Positions 8,337-17,835 are shown, numbered from the stretch's first letter. The stretch: 64,000 nucleotides of DNA from Verrucomicrobiota bacterium (GCA_012517205.1 JAAYVL010000088.1:1-64000); one strand, 5' to 3'. A program made the numbers and translations. The notes: generated from the letters alone by a model not told the origin.

Positions 8337-10418
8337 ATGCACCTCGCGCAAAACAGGCTCCGCACGATCTTAATCGGCGTGATGCTGGGCGGTATCACGC
8401 TGGCCGCGTTCTGGCCGGTAATCCATAACGATTTCATCATCTACGACGATGCCGCCTACGTGACCGAGAATCCCCAGGTGCTGGCCGGGTTGACGTGGCG
8501 GCAGGCGGGCTTGGCCTTCCGAACGAGCTGCGCCGGGAACTGGCATCCGCTAACCGTGCTCTCCCACATGCTGGACGTGCAACTTTTCGGGCTGAACCCG
8601 GCAGGCCATCATCTGACCAGCCTGCTGCTGCACGCCGCCAACGCGGTGCTGCTGTTTTTAGTGCTCCGACGAGCCACGCAACCCTCCAACCCCCAACTTC
8701 CAACCTCCCGCCTCGAATCTCGCCCCCCACCGGCCCTCGACCCTTTCTGGCTCTGCGCAATGGTGGCCGGGCTCTTTGCCCTGCACCCATTGCGCGTGGA
8801 ATCGGTCGCGTGGGTTGCCGAGCGAAAAGACGTGCTCAGCGCTTTCTTCTTCCTGTTGACGCTTTGGGCCTACGTGCGGAATGCGGAGGGCCAGACCCCG
8901 GAGTCCACAACCCGCGCCCCACTCTACGCAACCCGCTTCTACGTTCTCGCGCTGGTCTTCTTCGCGCTTGCGCTCATGAGCAAGGCAATGGTGGTCACGC
9001 TCCCGTTTATCCTGCTTTTGCTCGATTATTGGCCCTTGCGGCGGCTCCAGTTCTCATCCCCTTGCTGGCTTTCGACTCTCCGTCGCTTGCTCCTGGAGAA
9101 GCTCCCTTTCTTTGCGCTGACAGCCCTCTTCACCGGAGTGGCGTTTCTCCTGCTGCGGCAGGCGGGCGCCACGCAGGAGCTGCCGGGCGTTGGATGGGGG
9201 CACCGCCTGGCCCGCATCTTTGTCGGCTACGAACAGTATCTCGCCAAAACGATCTGGCCCGTTGACCTTGCGCTTCCCTACCCGCGCCTGGCCGAAGTGT
9301 CCCTGGGATTGGCGCTGGCCGGGGCGGCCGCGGTCATCAGCCTGTCTTTTATAGCCATTTGGCACGGACGGCGGCGCCTCTATGCGCCGGTCGGCTGGTT
9401 TTGGTTCCTGGGCATGCTAATCCCGGTGATCGGGCTTGTTGGCGTTGGCGCGCAAACCATCGCGGACCGTTATACCTACCTTCCTTCCATAGGGCTTTCC
9501 ATCGTGGCCGCCTGGGGCCTGGGCGAAATCGCCGGACGCCCCCGGTTGAGGCTTCCGATGATTGGGGCCTCCGTTCTGGCGCTGGCGGCGTTGCTGCTGG
9601 CCACCCGCCACCAGTTGCGCTATTGGCAAAACAGCGAAGCGCTCTTCCGTCACGCCCTGGCGGTCACCGACGTCAATCCGCTTGCGCATTCCCTGCTTGC
9701 ATCCGTCCTGGCGGAAGCCGGAGAACTGGAGAAAGCCGAAACCCATTGCCGCGAAGCCCGGCGGCTCATGCCGAATTGCGCGGAGACAGAGATTCTGTAT
9801 GCCCGGGTGCTGGCTCGCAGAAACAAGTTCGAGGAAGCTATCGCGGTCCTCTCGCAGCTCTTGCGGCACAGTTCCGTGGCCCCCGAAGCCCATTTCAACC
9901 TGGGCGCTATCTTTGGCGAGCAAGGGGCTGCGTCCCAGGCCATGAACAGCTACCGCCAAGCCCTGGCGTTGAAGCCGGATTTCCCCGAGGCATACTTCGG
10001 CCTCGCCGCCCTCTTTACCCAGCAGGGTGACACCGCCGCCGCGATTGAGGAATACTACCAGGGCCTGCGCAGGCAACCGGACGCCCCCGAGGCTCTCAAC
10101 AACCTTGCCTGGATCCGTGCCGCCAGCGCCAATGCCGCCTTCCGCAACGGCGAAGAAGCCGTTCGCCTCGCCTCGCGTGCCTGTGAGCTAAGCGGGCGGC
10201 AAAATCCCGTCATGCTTGGCACCCTGGCCGCTGCCTATGCCGAAGCCGGGCGCTTTGACGACGCGGTCGCGACCGCGCAAGAGGCCTGCAACATCGCCTT
10301 GGCCAAAGGACAGGGCGACCTAGCGAAAAAGAACCAGGCCCTCCTGGAACTCTATCAATCCCGCCGCCCGTATCATGAGTCCCTCGAACCGTTTCCGGCC
10401 TCGCCGTCGCACCTTTAG
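8337..10418 (+). CDS. TMTC-like GT-C glycosyltransferase with C-terminal TPR repeats
   Basis: 693 aa from the ATG at 8337 (a TTG three codons earlier is in frame). The N-terminal two thirds is a polytopic membrane domain of about ten hydrophobic segments with GT-C/TMTC features: DFIIYDDAAYVTENPQV in the first extracytoplasmic loop (acidic pair), HPLTVLSHMLDVQLFG, HHLTSLLLHAANAVLLF and HPLRVESVAWVAERKDVLS. The last third (about 440-660) contains TPR units (LAHSLLASVLAEAGELEKAE, AHFNLGAIFGEQG, AYFGLAALFTQQGD). The family probably transfers a lipid-linked sugar to extracytoplasmic proteins, but the substrate here is unknown. A Pro/Ser-rich stretch at about 118-137 interrupts the first part of the domain and looks like an in-frame insertion. 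The gene stands alone between two repeat-bearing intergenic regions. Confidence 0.8.
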   Translation: MHLAQNRLRTILIGVMLGGITLAAFWPVIHNDFIIYDDAAYVTENPQVLAGLTWRQAGLAFRTSCAGNWHPLTVLSHMLDVQLFGLNPAGHHLTSLLLHAANAVLLFLVLRRATQPSNPQLPTSRLESRPPPALDPFWLCAMVAGLFALHPLRVESVAWVAERKDVLSAFFFLLTLWAYVRNAEGQTPESTTRAPLYATRFYVLALVFFALALMSKAMVVTLPFILLLLDYWPLRRLQFSSPCWLSTLRRLLLEKLPFFALTALFTGVAFLLLRQAGATQELPGVGWGHRLARIFVGYEQYLAKTIWPVDLALPYPRLAEVSLGLALAGAAAVISLSFIAIWHGRRRLYAPVGWFWFLGMLIPVIGLVGVGAQTIADRYTYLPSIGLSIVAAWGLGEIAGRPRLRLPMIGASVLALAALLLATRHQLRYWQNSEALFRHALAVTDVNPLAHSLLASVLAEAGELEKAETHCREARRLMPNCAETEILYARVLARRNKFEEAIAVLSQLLRHSSVAPEAHFNLGAIFGEQGAASQAMNSYRQALALKPDFPEAYFGLAALFTQQGDTAAAIEEYYQGLRRQPDAPEALNNLAWIRAASANAAFRNGEEAVRLASRACELSGRQNPVMLGTLAAAYAEAGRFDDAVATAQEACNIALAKGQGDLAKKNQALLELYQSRRPYHESLEPFPASPSHL

Positions 10419-10514
10419 CCCTGAAGAAGGCTATTCGCATCCGATGCCTGGCCAGGGCTTTTCTCGCGCCTGACTTATCCGACGACGTTTCAACCTCCAA
10501 GGGAGCGATAGATA

Positions 10515-11082
10515 GCGCACGGTTGGACTACCCAACTGCAACGTTTCAGACAAGGCATTCATGAAGCCAGATGGCATCTGGATACTCGTTCTCCCTTGAA
10601 AAACTGCCTCCCGCCAACTTCATATTCACAACCAACTGTTTTTCAATAGTTTACAACCCATCCCACCGCGCCATCTCGTCGTTTCGGCCCATCCCGGCAT
10701 CCGCTGCCATTACCCAGATGCCTTGGATATACCCTACCCCCAGGTCGTGTACAAGGGGTGTACAAGGGATGCTCATCGGGGGTCCATGGGTTTTTAGCTG
10801 GTACATCCGATGAGCATCCCTTGTACACCCCTTGTACACGGCTTGAAGGCAGGGGGCGTCTATGGAGTGCCGAAGTCGGCAGGATTCGGATTCCTCCTCC
10901 ATTTTACCCCTCTCCGCTTGCGTAAGCCGTTGATTTTACAAGCGAACGGCGTTTAGGATTCAGCGGCGATGCCGCTGATTTCGCTAAACAGGGGAACGGC
11001 GGGGCTATGGTCGGGGCGGTCAGGGCTGTCCTGGCTTGGATGGTATGCAGGCGGGCAGGCGAACCACCCCATTGAATCGTTT
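10515..11082 (+). repeat. Interspersed repeat family R1, copy 1
   Basis: About 568 bp, homologous along its length to 25713-26288 and, from the CTTGAAAAAC block onward, to 50010-50506. Conserved blocks in order: GCGCACGGTTGGACT near the left end, CTTGAAAAACT-CCTCCCGCC, an AACTGTTTTT block, ATATACCCT, the 93-nt hairpin, TTGATTTTAC-AGCGAA, GGATTCAGC, and a right end (GAACCACCCCATTGAATCGT) that is a variant of the left-end block. The ends therefore form imperfect direct repeats. There is no transposase-like frame. It lies between the convergent 3' ends of the TMTC gene and prsT. The rest of 10419-11489 holds repeat R2 and no gene. Confidence 0.75.
10747..10839. repeat. 93-nt TGTACA hairpin cassette, copy 1
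   Basis: Two perfect 33-nt inverted arms (10747-10779 and 10807-10839) flank a 27-nt loop. Each arm carries two TGTACA palindromes (GTGTACAAGGGGTGTACAAG), then GGGATGCTCATCGG. The loop reads ATGGGTTTTTAGCTGG on the plus strand, the same orientation as copy 2. The minus strand is open through the cassette (AVYKGCTRDAHR...SIPCTPLVHD). Confidence 0.9.
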
Positions 11083-11360
11083 TGGGTTAGGGAGGCGAGT
11101 ATTCGTCAGCCAAGGCGCCGATGCTCCCCTACCCCACCCGGCAAAGAGGCACGCATCTGTTGTCCGGTGCCTTTTCGACGGCTCGGGGGTGATTTCAGCG
11201 CTGCTCCCCGCTGAAGATTTCCCCCTGTGCCCTGCGGAGTTTCTCCTTTTGCCTCCAGTCCGCTCCCCGGCCAACTCAGGCGTTTAAAGCCCTTTTTATC
11301 CTGGCCGGCCATGCTCCAGCCCGGTGCAAATCCACAGAAGTCGAACCGCCTGCCGCCCCT

Positions 11361-11477
11361 GCCCCGATAATGGCCTGGAAAGGGGAACTCCTCCCAGCCC
11401 AGGTCCCGCCAGGGAATATACCCGGCGGCATAAACGTATCTGCCGAGTTTAAGCAAGGCCCACTCGGAGGGCTTGGG
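11361..11477. repeat. Interspersed repeat R2, copy A
   Basis: About 117 bp that align with 17601-17721. Shared blocks in order: GCCCC-ATAA-GGCCTG-AAAGGG, ACTCC, GTCCC, then TAAGCAAGGC, ACTCG and GGCTTGGG. It starts 13 nt past the prsT stop codon on the 3' side. No protein frame is conserved between the two copies. It could be a structured 3' element or an old mobile relic. Confidence 0.6.
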
Positions 11478-11489
11478 ATTCCGGCCCGA

Positions 11490-14400
11490 CTACTTTAGTT
11501 CCCCCAGGACACGTTTGGCTTCGGCGGCCAACTGGGGAGCAAGATTCAAGTTGAGGGCGCGATTGAGCGACTGTTTGCTTTCAGCGGAGGATTTCAACCG
11601 ATATTGAGCCATCCCGAGATAGTAAAAGAGTTCGGCGTCATTGCTGCGGGCCTGGAGGCTCTGTTTGAGAAAGCGGGCGGCGTTTGAATAATCTTCACGG
11701 CGATAGGCGAGGATGCCCAACACGCGGGCCAGATTTGGATCATCAGGAAACGCTTCGCGAGCTTTCATGGCAAGTTCGGATGCCTTGGGCTCGTCCGGAA
11801 AATGATCGAAGCAGAGGATGGCAAGATCCCGTGCGGCTGGAACAAACAACGGGTTTATGGCCAGAACGTGATCAAGGGTCTTCCTGGCTGCCTGAAAGTC
11901 CCCTTTTCCTTGCAGGAGCAACTGGTTGACCATTAAAGCCGGAATGTAATTCGGATCGGCTTTAAGAACCTCCGGAAGCTGGGCCGCGACGGTTGCCCGC
12001 TGGGCTGGGTCGCGATAAGCCTGAAGCAGCGACCGGAAGCGTTTGGCCTCGTCGGCCTGGTCAAACGTCGCGGTGCCCTTCAAGGCATTCTGCAGGGCCG
12101 TCTCGGCGGCGGACAATTGTCCCAGGCCATAGCTGGCACGGGCCAAATCATAAAAGAGAGCCGGCTGGTCGGGAAGTTTCAACGCCGCATCCTTCAGCAG
12201 GCTGGCCGCCCATTTGTAATCTCCGGCTTCACAGGCGAGGTGGCCGAGTAATTGCGAAATCCCGGCATCTTCGGGGGCGGCGGCGTGCGCGTCTTTGGCG
12301 TATCCCAGGGCCTTTTCGGAATTTTTCAAGCTGCCGGGGGCGGCGAGCAGACGCGCGAGGCTGGCCAGAACGAAGGCGTTCTTTGGATTTACCGCAAGCG
12401 CTTGCTCGTAGGTCTTGAGGGCCTTCTCCGGCGCGCCGTTTCGGATATGGATGCCCGCCAGGCGAACCAGTGCGATGGAATCATTGGGATCTTCGGCCAG
12501 GCGTTTTTCAAGCTGGGTCTGTGCCGCGGGATCAGAAGCTTTCGGATCAATCGCCAGGATGGCCAGATTCTGCCGCGCTTTCTCTTTGCCCGAAAAGTTT
12601 TTGTCGCTTTTGACGGCCATTTCCAGGGCGCTGCGCGCGGCTCCTTCCTGGCCAAGCGCATAGCGAACCATTCCCAGGTGATATTGAATCTCAGGCTCAT
12701 TCGGAGCGGCCGTGGCGGCTTCGGCGAGCAAAGTCAGCGCCTTGGGAAAGTCGCCTTTGCGGTAGAAAACCCAGCCCAGGGTATCGGCTATGGAGGGGTC
12801 CGCCGGATACAACTGCCGAGCGCGTTCGGCCAGCCCCCGGGCCTTGTCGACCTGGTCCAGGTTTTCACAGTAGAGGTAGGCGAGGTTGTTGAGGGCCGGG
12901 CCAAATTTGGGGTTGGCCGCCAGCGCTTTTTCGTAAGCCTCGCGCGCCGCCGGATAGTTTTTGAGGCTGTCCTGAATGATGCCGATCTGCAACTGCGTTG
13001 GCGCGTCGTTCGTCCGGGCGACATAGCTGTTGAGTTTATCCAGGGCTTGCTGCGTCTTGCCGGAGGAAAGGTAGATCCGGGCCAGGAGCATGTACGGGGT
13101 CTGGAGCTGGGGGGCCAGCTCGATAATCTTAAGCAGGGTCGTTTCGGCCTGCGCGAGATCCTCCTGCCGGAGATAGATCTTGGCCAGCAGCAGTTGCAAC
13201 TCGGGCACCTTGGGGCGCCGCTCGATCTGTTCCTGGACGCGCCTGAGCGCGGCTTGCGGCTGCTTGTCGTCCAGGTCAAGGTCCACCAGGAGCTCCAGCG
13301 GCGGCAGGAAGCCTGGCGCGAGCTCGAGCGCCTGATTGCAGGCTTTCCGCGCGTCGCTCATCTGTTTCTGCTGGACCAGGATGCCGGCCATCAGAAACGG
13401 CACCTGCGGATTCCGGGGAAAGCGCGCTTGCATCTGGCGATAAACCGCCAGAGCCGGATCGAATTTCTTTTGGCCGGCATAAGCAGCCGCAAGCAGCATG
13501 TGGGCCTGGGGCAGCTCCGGGTCGTGTTTCAGCAGTTGCTCCAACGACCGGGCGGCGGCGGCAAAATCCCCCTTCTTCATGGACAGCTCCGCGAGCGCCA
13601 GGACGGCTTCCGGGAAATTCGGATCCAATGCCAGCGCATCTTTGAGCGAGGCTTCGGCCTTGGCGTCTTCGCCGTTGAGCAGATAACAGCGCGCAAGTAA
13701 TTGCTGAATTCCGGGAGAGTGGGAAAACATCTTGGAAAGACGCAGGAGTTCCTCGGTTGCCTGTGAGACTTCCCCTTTCTGGAGCTTGACATTGGCTCCC
13801 AGCAGTATCGCCTGAATGTTATAGGGGTCCCGGACGATGACTTTCTGCAGGAAGGCCGAGCATTCCTCAAGCCGGTTCTGGGTGAAGGCAAACTGGGCGA
13901 GGTAGATCCAGGGCGGCAAATAATCCGGCGCCTTGTGCGTGAGCTCTTCGAGAATCTTCACCGCCTCATTGGTGGCGCCGGTTTTCAGCTTGAATTCGGC
14001 GTATTTCAGCCGCCGGGGGGAGCGGGGCGGGGAAAGTTCGGCCCCGGTTTTAAAGGCCGCGTCGGCGCGAGCCAGATCGTTGCTCAGCCAATACAAGGTC
14101 CCCAAAGCGGTGTGCGTCGCGGGAAACTTGGGATCGAGTGCCAGCGCCTGGTTTAATTCGGGCGCGACCTCGGCGATTTGCCCCTGGCGGAGATAAAGGG
14201 TGGCGAGGGCCAGGTGATAGCCGGGGCGATCTTTGTCTTGCTGCCGCAGGGCTTTGATTTGCCGGGCCGTCTCTTGCGCCTCCTTCAAGCTCGTGGTGGT
14301 CTCGGCGAGGGCGACAAGCGCATCGGCTTGGCCGGGTTGCTTTTGCAGCACGCGCTCCGCGTCCGCGCGGGCTTCCTGACGCGCCCCCAGGGCGAGTTTG

Positions 14401-14741
14401 GTCAGGCACAGTTTTAGTTGAAACTCGGAATCATCGGGGGCCAATTCCGTCGCCTTGCGCAAGTAGGCAAGCGCCTGCGGCAGCCGCCCCTGTTCCTGGC
14501 AAATAATGCCCAAATAACCTATGGCGGTTGAATTCTCTGGTGCTATCTGGAGAGCCTTGCGGTAATGGATTTCGGCCTGCTCGTACCGGCTGGCGGCAAA
14601 GTCCGCATTCGCCCGGGAGAGATACCGGTTTTTTCTGGCTTCCTTGGAGCAGCCGGTGGCGAAAAGGAGCAGGAGCAGGAGGGAGATGGAAATTCCGGGG
14701 CCCGTGAAGGCGAAACCGCGGAATATCCTGAATGGCTTCAT
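11490..14741 (-). CDS. prsT: TPR-repeat lipoprotein PrsT of the exosortase/EPS system
   Basis: 1083 aa from the ATG at 14741. I chose this start because it gives a lipoprotein signal (MKPFRIFRGFAFTGPGISIS, then LLLLLLFATGC, lipobox Cys at about residue 31). Upstream in-frame ATGs, for example 14858 overlapping the xrtC stop, would bury the signal. The rest is a very long TPR solenoid, more than 20 units, with typical A8-G/Y-A20-P32 spacing (RYEQAEIHYRKALQIAPENS, DLARADAAFKTGAEL, NYPAAREAYEKALAANPKFG). PrsT proteins accompany exosortases and are thought to scaffold the export or sorting machinery in the periplasm. The gene is the last of the cluster, directly downstream of xrtC. Confidence 0.88.
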   Translation of the reverse strand: MKPFRIFRGFAFTGPGISISLLLLLLFATGCSKEARKNRYLSRANADFAASRYEQAEIHYRKALQIAPENSTAIGYLGIICQEQGRLPQALAYLRKATELAPDDSEFQLKLCLTKLALGARQEARADAERVLQKQPGQADALVALAETTTSLKEAQETARQIKALRQQDKDRPGYHLALATLYLRQGQIAEVAPELNQALALDPKFPATHTALGTLYWLSNDLARADAAFKTGAELSPPRSPRRLKYAEFKLKTGATNEAVKILEELTHKAPDYLPPWIYLAQFAFTQNRLEECSAFLQKVIVRDPYNIQAILLGANVKLQKGEVSQATEELLRLSKMFSHSPGIQQLLARCYLLNGEDAKAEASLKDALALDPNFPEAVLALAELSMKKGDFAAAARSLEQLLKHDPELPQAHMLLAAAYAGQKKFDPALAVYRQMQARFPRNPQVPFLMAGILVQQKQMSDARKACNQALELAPGFLPPLELLVDLDLDDKQPQAALRRVQEQIERRPKVPELQLLLAKIYLRQEDLAQAETTLLKIIELAPQLQTPYMLLARIYLSSGKTQQALDKLNSYVARTNDAPTQLQIGIIQDSLKNYPAAREAYEKALAANPKFGPALNNLAYLYCENLDQVDKARGLAERARQLYPADPSIADTLGWVFYRKGDFPKALTLLAEAATAAPNEPEIQYHLGMVRYALGQEGAARSALEMAVKSDKNFSGKEKARQNLAILAIDPKASDPAAQTQLEKRLAEDPNDSIALVRLAGIHIRNGAPEKALKTYEQALAVNPKNAFVLASLARLLAAPGSLKNSEKALGYAKDAHAAAPEDAGISQLLGHLACEAGDYKWAASLLKDAALKLPDQPALFYDLARASYGLGQLSAAETALQNALKGTATFDQADEAKRFRSLLQAYRDPAQRATVAAQLPEVLKADPNYIPALMVNQLLLQGKGDFQAARKTLDHVLAINPLFVPAARDLAILCFDHFPDEPKASELAMKAREAFPDDPNLARVLGILAYRREDYSNAARFLKQSLQARSNDAELFYYLGMAQYRLKSSAESKQSLNRALNLNLAPQLAAEAKRVLGELK

Positions 14742-14850
14742 GGGTGAAACTGAAAAGCGAGGCGTGGCGGCATCCAGCTTTTCGCGCCCCGGAGCCGGGC
14801 CGCCCAAGGCCGGAAGTGAAGGCTCTGACATTCGGGTGTGAGTATAATTT

Positions 14851-15789
14851 TTAGACATCGTTAGCTTGAGGCTTTCGCACATCCGTCTTGTGCAAATAGT
14901 AGAGTAATAGCAGGAAAGGGGCCAGTGAAATAACAAAGAAAACCGGGCCGCCGCGGCGGTGTATGGCCGAGTCAATGAAACCGGGGTCAATATGGATGCA
15001 GAGTTCTCCGATAGTCACAATGCGCAGGGCATTGCGGAAAATGCCCAGCGGGATCACCAGAAAGGCAAAGAGGGCGCGTTTCCAGGGCGTGCGCAGGAAA
15101 AGATAGCCCGCCACCAGGCTGCTGATGAACAGCACCAGGGTGGATCGGATGCCGCTGCATTCAGGAGCCACCTGTAATCGGAACCCCGGCAGTTGGAAGT
15201 CAACGTCATTTCTCAGCAGCGGGGTGCCCACCAGGCCAAACAGCAACTCCGCGGCGTCCGCCGAGCGATATTGCAGAAAAGTTTCAATGGCGTCTTTGAC
15301 CAGCACCGGGAAAGGGACGCAGAAGATGAGGAACGCCAGCGGAAAGGCCAGCACCCGAAGGGTGGATTTCCCAAGGCAAAAAAGAACGGCCGCCAGAAAT
15401 AGAAAAACAAAAGATAATGTCGTCCAGGCAAGCGAATCCACCCGGGCGAGTTTCAGCCCCCAATGAGGCGCAAAATAATAGCCCGCCAAAAGCAACAGGC
15501 CTATGCCCAGGGGGAGGACGGCAAGCCGGCGATCCGGCTCCGAAGCGAGCGGCAGTTTGTGCCGGTTAAGCCAGGCCAAATAGAGGCTGACAACCGGGAT
15601 CAGCAGGATATGGGAGTAGAGTTCGCTGTGGAGAGTAAAGCGGGCGAGCTCAAACAACGGCCTGGCGAAACAGACCGCCAGCACGGCTGTGCAAATGGCC
15701 AACTGACGGAACTGCCTCCGGAGCAACGGCGAGAGCATTGCGGCCTGGGCGGCAACCGGAGGTTTATGGGCTTCAGGATGAGGTTTCAA
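14851..15789 (-). CDS. xrtC: Exosortase, XrtC type (VPDSG/VPDGG-CTERM specific)
   Basis: 312 aa, polytopic inner-membrane protein with about eight hydrophobic segments. The exosortase catalytic residues are all present: Cys211 in VAPECSGIRSTLVLF, Arg252 in GIFRNALRI and His277 in IHRRGG. Family knowledge: exosortases cleave and transfer PEP-CTERM-like proteins at the C-terminal tripartite signal. The only clear substrate in the window ends VPDGG-(hydrophobic)-RRKLA, which fits the verrucomicrobial XrtC class. The assignment to subclass C is from context. It sits between an outer-membrane barrel gene and prsT, at the downstream end of the EPS cluster. Confidence 0.88.
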   Translation of the reverse strand: MKPHPEAHKPPVAAQAAMLSPLLRRQFRQLAICTAVLAVCFARPLFELARFTLHSELYSHILLIPVVSLYLAWLNRHKLPLASEPDRRLAVLPLGIGLLLLAGYYFAPHWGLKLARVDSLAWTTLSFVFLFLAAVLFCLGKSTLRVLAFPLAFLIFCVPFPVLVKDAIETFLQYRSADAAELLFGLVGTPLLRNDVDFQLPGFRLQVAPECSGIRSTLVLFISSLVAGYLFLRTPWKRALFAFLVIPLGIFRNALRIVTIGELCIHIDPGFIDSAIHRRGGPVFFVISLAPFLLLLYYLHKTDVRKPQANDV

Positions 15790-15909
15790 AAGATGGGGGA
15801 ATGGAACGGGTGGAGATGAGGCAACAAAACGGAAATAATGACAGCCATCGGCAGGCCATGGTTTCGGGCGCCCTGGCGACCTCTGTTTTCGGCCCGAAAT
15901 GCTTAACTT

Positions 15910-17298
15910 CTAATACCGGCAGCTGAGTTGCAGGCCGACCGACGTCGTGGTGTAGTCGTAATCCGCGGCGCCGGAAGCGTTGCGATTTACCGAGTAAAAG
16001 ACGGCCGCAAACCCTCGTTTCAGAAATGGAGTGGAGAGACTGGCACTGAACGAGGTGGTGTCGTAGTCACGATGCGAGGCGACCGGGGTGGCCGCGGAAG
16101 CGTGGTAGGCACTGTTGCCGTAGCCACCGCTTAAATCGAGGTAAAGCTTGCCCAGGAGCCGCTGATGCAGCCCCGCGCTAACAAAGGTGTTTTCGGTTAC
16201 CTGGTCTTGATAGTAAGAGGGTTGAACGGCTTGGTAAGCCGTGATGAAAAAGGTGGTCGTCTCATACGGGGCATATTGAACCGAAAGCGAGAAGATCGGG
16301 CTGGCTAAATCGGACGCACCCGAGCTGAGGAACTGCATGTTGTTAACACCGCCACTCGCCACAAACTCGAGCTTCTTGCTTACGGCCCAGGTAATTCGCC
16401 CCTGGATTTGCTCTGAAGTGATGTCCGAACTGGAAGTGCAGTCAATATACTCGAATCCAGCGCCCACCGCTGCCTTAATGCCGGGGGAAACCTTGTAATT
16501 CAGCCAACTCGAGGCCGACCAACTGTTAAAATTATTGAGAGCCGCGCCTTTGGAAGAGCGTTCAATCAAGCGGAGGTTTTGCCCAAGCCCCAATTCCAGG
16601 GAAGTTTTGGAATTGATTTGGTAATCGGCACTGAGGCGCGTGGAAAGTGTTTGCTGATCGGTTTGGCGGCTGGTCTCAATAAGTGGTTCGGAAGAAGACA
16701 TATAGGATTGAGAAAATCCCAACGTCCAGTCCTCATAGGTAGTACCGCCGCTCAGAGTCACAGAATGATCAACGGTATTCCGGAAGGCACTGCTGGAATA
16801 AAATCTCAGGGTGGGGGTATAATCAAGAGCCCAGTGAGAGCCCCATTGAGCCAGAAACCCCGGCGCCAATTCGTTAATCACGCTTTTGGCTTTTCGGCCA
16901 GGCATGGACCGAAGCCCATTCCCATAAGAAACACGATAAAGCGCATGCGTTTGAAGCGTCAGCGGCCCATAACGGAACAACGGTGGGAGAGTCGAGAGAG
17001 GAACAGCAGCGGGCGTGTACATCTGGCGCGTTCCCCCCAGTGGCGGAGCGGGCGCGGCTTCCGGAACATATACCGGCATTGGCACAGGAGGCAGATTGGT
17101 CTCCAAAGCCTGCGAATAAACGGATGGACTTGTATATTGAGGAAGTGGCGCGTTCGTCTCCTGAGCGTGTCCCTGGGGCAATGCGGCGACGACGCTTAGG
17201 ACAACGGCCAGATTCCAAAATTGAAAGCGACGCACCTGCCGCGGTCTCGGCAGACGGAAGGTTGGTCGCGGTAGCGTTTGATAGGGCAATCGAATCAT
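15910..17298 (-). CDS. Outer-membrane beta-barrel protein of the EPS/exosortase cluster
   Basis: 462 aa. A hydrophobic segment (about 28-45, ending GHAQE) follows a basic N-terminus and is the likely signal sequence. Residues about 47-110 are Pro-rich. From about 115 to the end there is an alternating hydrophobic/polar pattern typical of outer-membrane strands (LDYTPTLRFYSSSAF, WTLGFSQSYMSSS, LYLDLSGGYGNSAYH), and the protein ends in the aromatic C-terminus SVGLQLSCRY. Uncharacterised barrel proteins of this kind accompany PEP-CTERM/EPS loci and may serve as a polysaccharide porin. No sequence-specific motif was seen. It is the first gene after the R2-bearing spacer (17299-17835) and may have its own promoter there. 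Confidence 0.75.
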   Translation of the reverse strand: MIRLPYQTLPRPTFRLPRPRQVRRFQFWNLAVVLSVVAALPQGHAQETNAPLPQYTSPSVYSQALETNLPPVPMPVYVPEAAPAPPLGGTRQMYTPAAVPLSTLPPLFRYGPLTLQTHALYRVSYGNGLRSMPGRKAKSVINELAPGFLAQWGSHWALDYTPTLRFYSSSAFRNTVDHSVTLSGGTTYEDWTLGFSQSYMSSSEPLIETSRQTDQQTLSTRLSADYQINSKTSLELGLGQNLRLIERSSKGAALNNFNSWSASSWLNYKVSPGIKAAVGAGFEYIDCTSSSDITSEQIQGRITWAVSKKLEFVASGGVNNMQFLSSGASDLASPIFSLSVQYAPYETTTFFITAYQAVQPSYYQDQVTENTFVSAGLHQRLLGKLYLDLSGGYGNSAYHASAATPVASHRDYDTTSFSASLSTPFLKRGFAAVFYSVNRNASGAADYDYTTTSVGLQLSCRY

Positions 17299-17600
17299 TT
17301 TATTCTCTTGGGCGTGAGGCTAAGGGCCATCTGGCACTAGTTTCAAGGGTATTTCCACCAAAGTGCTGCTTGAGTGAGAGAGCGGCAGAAGCTGGGTCTG
17401 ATTATCTTCTTTCGTCCGCCTTGCAACCGTCCACTATCGTTGTAGCTCTAATCTCGCCAGAGGTGCCCTATGGGTTAGAGGGAAGCCGACGGCAAGGAGA
17501 AGCAGGTCTGAAGGTTTCCTTTCCTCCCATTTTTGACCCGCCCCCGGCCATCTCTGGGCCGTGCCCCACCGTTTGCCAGCAGGGATACCGGTGCCTACCG

Positions 17601-17721
17601 CGCCCCTATAAAGGCCTGAAAGGGACCGACTCCCCAACCAAAGTCCCTTTGGGGAAGGCACGCCACAGCGTGGAGCGCGTCTGCGGGGTTAAGCAAGGCG
17701 TCACTCGCGGAAGGCTTGGGG
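17601..17721. repeat. Interspersed repeat R2, copy B, within a gene-free spacer
   Basis: About 121 bp matching 11361-11477 in the same orientation (GCCCCTATAAAGGCCTGAAA at the left, GGTTAAGCAAGGC and GGCTTGGGG at the right). This copy adds an internal dyad CCAAAG-TCC-CTTTGG and CGCCACAGCGTGG. The whole spacer 17299-17835 between capA and the barrel gene has no supportable gene; frames there are short and lack a start or motif. Confidence 0.55.
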
Positions 17722-17835
17722 CGGGTGTCTCCAATTGCATCAAGGTGGTTGGGAGCTGGAAAAGAGGCCAAAGCCAGAAATCCCGCAATAACGTATTCTT
17801 AGGCTTTGTCTCCTGACCCCGCTTTTAAGGTGTTA

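Noticed and set aside
10731-10860. CRISPR array
   Set aside because: Repeats are dispersed by kilobases, are inverted arms rather than regularly spaced direct repeats, and no cas genes are seen.
10651-10902. Minus-strand frame of 83 codons across cassette copy 1 (and the similar 25852-26091 frame in copy 2) as protein-coding genes
   Set aside because: The frame runs through a near-perfect palindrome that reads similarly on both strands, has no ribosome site, and is broken in copy 3. Kept as a hypothesis in the findings, not as a CDS.
12252-13700. Plus-strand frame of 482 codons opposite prsT
   Set aside because: It is the shadow of a TPR gene; the minus frame has clear TPR periodicity and a lipoprotein signal.
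15860-15905. TTTCGGGC...GCCCGAAA as an intrinsic terminator after the barrel gene
   Set aside because: The loop exceeds 20 nt and no T-run follows on the minus strand.
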